From Cupriavidus sp. (GTDB lineage: Bacteria; Pseudomonadota; Gammaproteobacteria; Burkholderiales; Burkholderiaceae), in contig JAPSLP010000038.1 of NCBI GenBank assembly GCA_031180665.1, forward strand, positions 1 through 48,080: a DNA stretch of 48,080 nucleotides, read 5' to 3'. The position numbers were made by a program, and so were the translations under genes. Below the pieces are notes generated by a model. It was not told where the DNA came from. It saw nothing but the letters and a program-made list of their open reading frames with translations, and did not search any database. Each line of letters starts with the position of its first letter. Within the stretch, counting starts at the first letter, position 1. Of this stretch, positions 42,660-48,080 are shown in pieces.

Positions 42660-44647
42660 ACCCGACACCGCTACTAGATTTCTGGCAGAAGCCCGCGAAT
42701 GCTGGTGACCCGGTCGCAATGGTGGCCACAACGTTTGCATTCGAGCCGGACTTCTTTGAACAAAATTGCCTCGCCCGCTTCCTTGAGGTTTCCAGCGTGA
42801 ACGAGGACACCGGGACCATCGACGATATCGTCGCCAGCGTCGAACTCCACGAACTGCTGCAGAACACGCGTGTGATGGTTCTGGCCGACCGCAGTGCGCC
42901 GGTTCAGCGCACGTCTTTGCTTTGGGACATGCTGAGCTGCCAGGTTAGCGGTGGCCTGCTCCACGCGAAGGTCACGGTACTACTCTGGGAAAACGCGACG
43001 CGGGTGATTCTCGGCTCGGCAAACCTCACTGCGGCTGGCTATCGCCGCCAGATCGAGCTCGGCCTTGCGGCCGATCTTGGGCCCGGATGCCTGTTTCCAC
43101 CTGACGTTCTTTACGAAATTGCCGATGAGCTGGAGTCGTACCTGCGGCTGGTTCCTGGCTACGACGCCGGCGCAGCGGTATTCACACGTGCGCTAAGCAC
43201 GCTGAGGCTGTTGCGGCAGCGTATCGCCCAGCAACCGGCGCAGCAGCTCGCTGTGCGCGTTGCCTTTGCCCCGACGAACACGATGGCCGGACCGCTCGAC
43301 CGGCTGAATGCCGTGTGGAGTGGGCCACAGCCGCTTTGTGCCACGCACCTCTCACCGTTCTGGGACTCCAAGGATCCGACGGCCTTGGCCGCCACCCGGA
43401 AACGGCTCACCGGGCGTCCCGCGCACGAGCGCTCCCAGCAAGTTGCCGTCGTCCTTGGGCCGCGCGGACAGATCTCCTTTTCGCGACATCTCGCTGAAGC
43501 TGTCGACTCGGTCCGGCAGCTCAAAGCACTGGACGATGAGATTCGCACGCTTCACGCAAAGTGCTTGCTCGTCGAGAGCAAGGAATGGGTCGCTGCACTC
43601 GTTGGCAGTTCCAATCATACGAAAGCTGGGCTCGGCCTCGCACCGGGTAGTCGCCACCGTGAGATGAACGTCTGGCTCGGGGCGCCACGGAGCAGCAAGG
43701 AGGGCAAGGCACTCCTTAATCTCATCGAGCTCGGCAAGAACATCCCTGCGGACGCTGAAGAAGTCGAGCCGAAGGATGAGGACGTAGCCGAATTGCCAGC
43801 GTTGCCAACTTGCTTTGGCCTTTGCAGGGTGACGCATCGCTTGGATGGCTCGGCATGGGAGCTGCACCTCGGTATCACCGCGAACAACGAGATGCCGGCA
43901 GCGTGGGAGATCAGTCTTGCAGCTGGTGATCGACCGCTTCTTACGCGAACGCAGTGGGAGGCGAACAGCAAGCCCGAAACAGAAGTAATCGCGCTGACGC
44001 AGAAGGCGCTGCCAATGTATGTTCTCGTAAGGTGTAACGGCAATGAATTACCGTGGGCGGTGGTTGCCGAAGACCGGCACGATCTACCGGCAGGGCCAGC
44101 GCTGTCAAGCCTCCGTGCGCAACACTTGCTCAATGCGCTTGCGAGCGGCCGCTCACTGGCGCAGACCTTGCGCGAGGAGTTGGAGCGCAAGGAGGCGGAA
44201 AGGAAGTTTGGGATCAACCTGGACCCTCTGAAGCGACTCGAGGTCGAAGGGTCATTGCTGCGCAAGGGGCGTGCCTTAGCCGCGTCACTCAGCGCGATGC
44301 AGCGCCGTCTCGAACAGCAGGTAATCACTGCCGACACATTGCGTGCACGCCTCGCTAGCCCGCTCGGCCCCGAGTTTGTTGCCACCAAGGTTGCCGAAGC
44401 CTACGAAACTGGTCAGCAGACCAGGGCCGAGGCCATCTTCACAATTGCCGAGATCGCCCTCGTAGTCGGACGTGTAAATTGGGGGCACGTTCTTGAGCAC
44501 ATCGACCGCACTGAAGGGCTTTCGCTCGTCAACGAAAGCCTCGGACGACTCGACGCTCTTCGGGCTCGGGTCGGGGAAGAACCTGCCGATCTCGCGTCCT
44601 ACGCCCGGCGCGCCGTCAAGGAGACTCGTGAATGCCTGACCTTTTGA
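42656..44647 (+). CDS. Phospholipase D-family protein with two HKD motifs
   Basis: 663 aa. The first HKD motif is LLHAKVTVLLWENATRVILG then SANLTAAG (H103, K105, N123); the second is TLHAKCLLVES then LVGSSNHTKAG (H300, K302, N320). The acidic residue of HxKx4D is replaced by Leu at the first site and Glu at the second. Two HKD motifs in one chain would form the full PLD active site. The last 330 residues are a beta-rich then helical extension of unknown role. Start ATG with AGGGAGACC directly before it. PLD-fold nucleases occur in DISARM (DrmC), Dpd and Mokosh systems. Most likely a nuclease; phospholipase action is unlikely. Confidence 0.88.
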   Translation: MNPTPLLDFWQKPANAGDPVAMVATTFAFEPDFFEQNCLARFLEVSSVNEDTGTIDDIVASVELHELLQNTRVMVLADRSAPVQRTSLLWDMLSCQVSGGLLHAKVTVLLWENATRVILGSANLTAAGYRRQIELGLAADLGPGCLFPPDVLYEIADELESYLRLVPGYDAGAAVFTRALSTLRLLRQRIAQQPAQQLAVRVAFAPTNTMAGPLDRLNAVWSGPQPLCATHLSPFWDSKDPTALAATRKRLTGRPAHERSQQVAVVLGPRGQISFSRHLAEAVDSVRQLKALDDEIRTLHAKCLLVESKEWVAALVGSSNHTKAGLGLAPGSRHREMNVWLGAPRSSKEGKALLNLIELGKNIPADAEEVEPKDEDVAELPALPTCFGLCRVTHRLDGSAWELHLGITANNEMPAAWEISLAAGDRPLLTRTQWEANSKPETEVIALTQKALPMYVLVRCNGNELPWAVVAEDRHDLPAGPALSSLRAQHLLNALASGRSLAQTLREELERKEAERKFGINLDPLKRLEVEGSLLRKGRALAASLSAMQRRLEQQVITADTLRARLASPLGPEFVATKVAEAYETGQQTRAEAIFTIAEIALVVGRVNWGHVLEHIDRTEGLSLVNESLGRLDALRARVGEEPADLASYARRAVKETRECLTF

Positions 44648-47379
44648 CAAACCGCCTTCGCATGACGACCGAGCCCCGCTTCGAAGAAGACTGGACCCGC
44701 CAGCGTCGTACTGCCGCCGACATCCTCCGGAGACTGCAGGCTCAGGAGGGAGTAATCCTGGCCGATCAGGTCGGCATGGGAAAGACGTACGTTGCCTTGG
44801 CTGTTGCAGTCACCCAGATCCTCTCCACCCCCGATCTAGGGCAAGTCGTGATCTTCGTACCGGCGGCGGTAGCCGACAAGTGGGTGCGGGAGTGGCGAAA
44901 ATTCAGCGAATCGCTTCTTGAACCAGGCAGCGGTATTCGCTGTGTTGATCAGCCCATCCGTAGCGGCGAGGAGTTCCTGAAGCAGCTCGACAACCATCCG
45001 GAAGACCGCAAACACCTCATCGTAGTTACGCATACCGCGCTGACGGCGACGCTGAAGGACAACTTTATCCAACTCGCACTGCTTCACTATGCAACCCGTT
45101 ACGTGCGAGACGGCGCTGAACTTCGGCAACGCATTGCGAAGTGGTCTACGGGGCGAACCGGACTGATCCGCAACCCCGAGTTTACCCCCGACCGTGTGGC
45201 CAAGCTCCTCGATACCGCGCCGTCGAAGTGGCGCGAAACATGGCTGCACCTCACCAGCCAAGTCCTACCTAACGACCCAGTGCCGAAGGCGCTCGAAGGT
45301 GCCGCACGCAATCTCCAATTGCAGGACCTCCGAGGCGTTATTGTTGATGCGCTGCCAATCAATTCGTCCGCAGGCATCAGCCAGCGCCTCGAGAAGGCAC
45401 GCAAGGCGCTGGCCGAATCCACTCAGAACACGTGGAGATGGATGCTCTCCTCCACCGACCTAAACCTGCCGCTGCTTATAGTGGACGAAGCGCACCGTCT
45501 CAAGAACCCACGGACTCAGATCAGCCAACTGTTCGCGGAACGATCCGACAACACGGGCGCGGGGGCCTTTGCCGGCATCTTTCACAGGATGCTTTTTCTG
45601 ACGGCGACGCCGTTCGAACTCGGCCACTCGGAACTCATCGAGGTCCTCAGCCGCATGGGATCGGTTCGAACGCTCAAGCCTCCGCCTGCGCACACCTTGA
45701 AGGAACGCCTGGATAAACTGAAACGGGTACTCACGGACGCGCAAGCCACTGCCATCACCCTCGACAGTGCCTGGGGTCGACTCTCACCAGACGAACTGGC
45801 CGTATTCGATGCGTGGGAGCCAGCCGCGCCACCTTCAGCCGGGATCGGTGCTGTCGCTCGCGAAGCATGGGAGCACGCGAAACTCGCCGTAAAGGCACGT
45901 CACAAGATGCATGCGGCGCTACAGCCGTGGGTTATCCGCCATGAGCGTCCGCACCGGCGGGACTACCACGCCGGCGCAGCTATTATTGCCAATGGTAGTA
46001 GCGTATCGGGCGGCCTCCAGATCCCTGAGAGTGCCGCTTTACCGTTCTTGCTCGCCGCGCGTGCACAGTCAGTAGCCCTCGATGAAATGAATACGCGTCC
46101 ACTCTTCGCCTATGGCATTGCCTCCTCCTACGAGGCTTTCGGACGCCTTGGATCGGGGCACACAGACGAGGGACGCGATAGTGACCTGGCGAAAGAGGAC
46201 CGCGAAAGCGATGGTGCACTGCTGACAGCAGGTGAAAGCACGGCGTCAGACGCGGTCGGTTGGTATCGAAGGGAAATCGATAGGGCGTTGGCAAACGCCG
46301 ATGTGCGAGACGCGCATCCCAAGGTACGAGCCACGGTCGAGAAAGCCGCGCAACTATGGCTCGAGGGCGAGAAGTGTCTCATCTTCTGCTGGTTCATCAA
46401 GACCGGAGAGGCCGTGGAGCGCGCACTAGCGAAACACGTTGACCGCCTAGTTCTTTTGCGGGCATCAGAAGCTCTCGGCATCGGCTCAGCCGAGGAGACC
46501 CGAGATGAGCTCAACCGGATCTCTGACCGTCTCTTTCGACGCGATGCATCGTCGTACGACCGCATCCGGCAACTCCTTGCCGCTGCGCTGACTGAAGCTG
46601 CTGGGCGACACGGGGATGTCCTCGACCTCGTTGTCGATGCCGCCATTCGACATTTGCGCACGCCCAGCTACCTCGTTCGGTACACACCGCTCGGTATGAA
46701 AATCACTGACAAGGAGATTTGGGCAGGCATCAATGGGGCCAACCCTCGCGGTATTGTCCTGCTTGATCGATGGCGTCTTTTTGCCGAGCGTCTCGCGAGA
46801 GCGCGCAACCAAATTGAGGTCACTAACCCGAAGGACGAGCATGACAGCGAGTTCGCTCGCATCAATGCCGCACTGCTCGGCGCGCATACCGAGGATGACC
46901 ACACCATGCGGCGCGGCGCTAGCCTTCATCCCGTCCGACGAGCGCACGGAGGAACTGAGCGTGATGTCCGGGAACGTCTCATCGCTCTATTCAACACACC
47001 GTTCTCCCCGGACCTGCTTGTCGCAAGCTCAGTCATGGGCGAAGGCATCGATCTGCACCAGGAGTGCCGGTTTGTAATCCATCACGACCTGGACTGGAAC
47101 CCCAGTGTGCTTGAGCAGCGCACCGGGCGGCTAGATCGCATCGGCGCCTTTGCTGAACGCCAGGGGAAGAAAATCGAAGTCTACGAGCCATACCTCGCCG
47201 GCACTCACGACGAAAAGATGTTCCGCGTAGTAAAGGATCGTTCACAGTGGTTCGACGTCGTCATGGGGCGGTCGGCCGGGGCAGACGAACACATCACAGA
47301 TGCCGAAGAAACTCGATTACCGTTGCACCCCAAAATTTGCGAGGCACTCGCGATGGACCTGCGGAGCCCAGAGCAATAG
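44632..47379 (+). CDS. SNF2-type (superfamily 2) helicase/translocase
   Basis: 915 aa. Motif I GVILADQVGMGKTYVAL (GMGKT at 48-52), Ia VIFVPAAVADKWVREW, motif II LLIVDEAHRLKNP (DEAH at 285-288), motif III LFLTATPFEL (TATP at 324-327), C-lobe LIFCWFIKTGEAVERAL, motif V VASSVMGEGIDLH and motif VI QRTGRLDRIG (829-838). A large helical insertion lies between motifs III and IV. Such proteins move along duplex DNA or remodel it. The ATG at 44632 has AAGGAG eight bases ahead and overlaps the PLD gene by 16 bp; a later ATG at 44662 is less supported. Last gene of the operon and likely its motor. Confidence 0.92.
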   Translation: MPDLLTNRLRMTTEPRFEEDWTRQRRTAADILRRLQAQEGVILADQVGMGKTYVALAVAVTQILSTPDLGQVVIFVPAAVADKWVREWRKFSESLLEPGSGIRCVDQPIRSGEEFLKQLDNHPEDRKHLIVVTHTALTATLKDNFIQLALLHYATRYVRDGAELRQRIAKWSTGRTGLIRNPEFTPDRVAKLLDTAPSKWRETWLHLTSQVLPNDPVPKALEGAARNLQLQDLRGVIVDALPINSSAGISQRLEKARKALAESTQNTWRWMLSSTDLNLPLLIVDEAHRLKNPRTQISQLFAERSDNTGAGAFAGIFHRMLFLTATPFELGHSELIEVLSRMGSVRTLKPPPAHTLKERLDKLKRVLTDAQATAITLDSAWGRLSPDELAVFDAWEPAAPPSAGIGAVAREAWEHAKLAVKARHKMHAALQPWVIRHERPHRRDYHAGAAIIANGSSVSGGLQIPESAALPFLLAARAQSVALDEMNTRPLFAYGIASSYEAFGRLGSGHTDEGRDSDLAKEDRESDGALLTAGESTASDAVGWYRREIDRALANADVRDAHPKVRATVEKAAQLWLEGEKCLIFCWFIKTGEAVERALAKHVDRLVLLRASEALGIGSAEETRDELNRISDRLFRRDASSYDRIRQLLAAALTEAAGRHGDVLDLVVDAAIRHLRTPSYLVRYTPLGMKITDKEIWAGINGANPRGIVLLDRWRLFAERLARARNQIEVTNPKDEHDSEFARINAALLGAHTEDDHTMRRGASLHPVRRAHGGTERDVRERLIALFNTPFSPDLLVASSVMGEGIDLHQECRFVIHHDLDWNPSVLEQRTGRLDRIGAFAERQGKKIEVYEPYLAGTHDEKMFRVVKDRSQWFDVVMGRSAGADEHITDAEETRLPLHPKICEALAMDLRSPEQ

Positions 47380-47946
47380 ATTTCTATACTTGGCAACGCC
47401 AAAAAGGCTGCGAATGCACGTGTGAATGGAGCAAGAAAACGACGCGATGAAGTGGCGCCGCCGTCGAACGCCAGCTGGTAAAAGGCGGCATCACGATGTA
47501 TGTCGAACAGGACGTCCCAGCGGCGCCGTGCCAGTGCGCCTGGTTGTGGCGCTTACCTCGCAGCGGGAGCGAGAACCGCTCGCGCGGCCGAATCAGCTTG
47601 CCGAAACGGTCCGTGGTCTCGATGCCCACGCGGGCCTGGGCGAAGAAATGATGGATCAGACGCTCGAACGCGTTGGCGTTGAGGTTGCCAAACGATAACG
47701 CAGCGCTACGCATCGCCAGAATTCGTCCGGCAAAGTTTATTCGTGCAAAGAAGATCCGACTGCCATCTGCAGAGATGGCGTGGACAAGGAAAGACCGCGC
47801 GGCGTTTGATGATTTGGATGGCTGCCCCTGGCCTGCAAGGTCGCCAGAAAATGTCTGTACCTTTGAGCATAGGGCGCCCGTCGGACTGGTGGACACACCA
47901 GAAGCGGGTTCGACTTCTAGGGCAAACCTCTGATGGGCGAGCTGAT
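47380..47946. other. Right end of the island, 567 bp without an intact gene
   Basis: Contains the T5orf172-like relic (47561-47692, minus strand) and short overlapping open frames without support. No integrase gene or relic is recognisable next to the right repeat, where one would be expected. Confidence 0.5.
47561..47692 (-). pseudogene. GIY-YIG/T5orf172-like protein, C-terminal relic
   Basis: On the minus strand FGNLNANAFERLIHHFFAQA then RVGIETTDRFGKLIRPRERF and SLPL matches the tail of bacterial T5orf172 (GIY-YIG-like) proteins, where a helix ExLIHxFFAxARLDIE is followed by DRFGxxxxPREWFxVPL. GC-rich third positions support past coding. The catalytic part and the expected Trp are missing, and sequence after it decays. 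Identification by recalled family pattern. Confidence 0.5.
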
Positions 47947-47995
47947 GGGCCCAAAAAAACAAAACCCCGGAAGACCGCGATCTTCCGGGGTTCCG
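47947..47995. repeat. Right direct repeat of the island (candidate attR)
   Basis: Same as 24512-24559 with one extra A in the A-run. It ends 19 bases before the tRNA-Ser gene. Confidence 0.75.
47965..47990 (-). terminator. Rho-independent terminator of tRNA-Ser
   Basis: Perfect 10-bp stem CCCCGGAAGA / TCTTCCGGGG with loop CCGCGA, followed on the minus strand by TTTTGTTTTTTT. It lies 25 bp downstream of the tRNA 3' end and is the natural stop for that transcript. Confidence 0.85.
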
Positions 47996-48014
47996 CCGCC
48001 ATGTACCGATGTAC

Positions 48015-48080
48015 TGGCGGAGACGGAGGGATTCGAACCCTCGATCCAGGTTTTGGCCCGGATGCTCCCTTAGCAGGGGA
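48015..48080 (-). tRNA. tRNA-Ser(GCT), 3' part (5' end beyond window)
   Basis: Reading the minus strand: anticodon loop CTGCTAA closed by CCC/GGG gives anticodon GCT. A long class-II variable arm ATCCGGG...CCTGGAT follows. The T-arm is GAGGG-TTCGAAT-CCCTC, then acceptor strand CGTCTCC, discriminator G and encoded CCA. The first roughly 25 bases (acceptor 5' strand and D-arm) lie outside the window. Confidence 0.93.

Larger units (their letters stand above)
24512..47995. mobile_element. Accessory (defence) island bounded by direct repeats beside tRNA-Ser
   Basis: A 48-bp sequence at 24512-24559 recurs at 47947-47995 with one extra A. Between the copies are dynamin-like GTPases, an AddAB-like pair, a WYL regulator, a PLD/SNF2 operon and at least five broken genes. 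Outside lie core-type genes on the left and a tRNA-Ser gene on the right. No intact integrase, transposase or transfer gene is seen, so the element is probably immobile now or was moved by enzymes supplied in trans. Boundaries are inferred from the repeat, not from an empty site. Confidence 0.7.

Noticed and set aside
41361..47379. DISARM or Dpd system
   Set aside because: SNF2 and PLD components are present but DrmA, DrmB, a DNA methyltransferase and DpdA-type genes are not.
47426..47698. 90-codon plus-strand frame at the right border
   Set aside because: The opposite strand over the same bases shows the better-supported T5orf172-like relic.

Overview
The window is high-GC DNA from a Burkholderiaceae-type betaproteobacterium. 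Gene content and protein style resemble Cupriavidus/Ralstonia: a Bug/TctC solute receptor, a MetY-type sulfhydrylase, a YihY membrane protein, an ETF-QO C-terminus ending in GGGGPNY and an F-box effector candidate. This placement is by recognition only.

Bases 1-24,400 look like core or lineage chromosome. In order: the end of ETF-ubiquinone oxidoreductase; a YcgR-like PilZ protein; a GntR/FCD regulator with a 2-hydroxyglutarate-dehydrogenase-like flavoprotein; aroC; an MFS transporter fused to a PlsC acyltransferase; a CBS-pair protein; metY with a coupled alpha/beta hydrolase; a YihY protein; wrbA with a DUF2069 protein; an FAD-linked 2-hydroxyacid dehydrogenase; a selenium-binding-protein/methanethiol-oxidase homologue coupled to a membrane protein; a small orphan protein with its own terminator; a catabolic-looking block (Bug receptor, split AtuA pair, convergent IclR regulator and acyl-CoA dehydrogenase); an MscS channel; and an F-box protein that may be a secreted effector. 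Dispersed hairpin repeats fill several intergenic gaps.

Bases 24,512-47,995 are an accessory island bounded by a 48/49-bp direct repeat that carries a rho-independent terminator. The right copy lies 20 bp from the 3' end of a tRNA-Ser(GCT) gene on the minus strand, which runs out of the window. The island has lower-GC stretches, many broken genes and no intact integrase. It holds, left to right: a frameshifted unknown gene; a transposase relic; a two-gene dynamin-like GTPase operon resembling LeoA/LeoBC (the Eleos anti-phage system); two small unknown genes; a broken 5'-nucleotidase; an AddAB-like pair (UvrD/RecB-type helicase-nuclease and PD-(D/E)XK nuclease); a divergent unknown 255-aa gene; a WYL-domain regulator; a DUF262-like relic; and a tightly overlapping three-gene operon of an unknown 432-aa protein, a two-HKD phospholipase-D-family protein and a SNF2-type helicase. 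A GIY-YIG/T5orf172-like relic closes it.

The best candidate for an undescribed system is the WYL regulator with the unknown/PLD/SNF2 operon, possibly acting with the neighbouring AddAB-like pair and the 255-aa protein. This reading rests on domain content, translational coupling and genomic setting. It has not been tested by any search.
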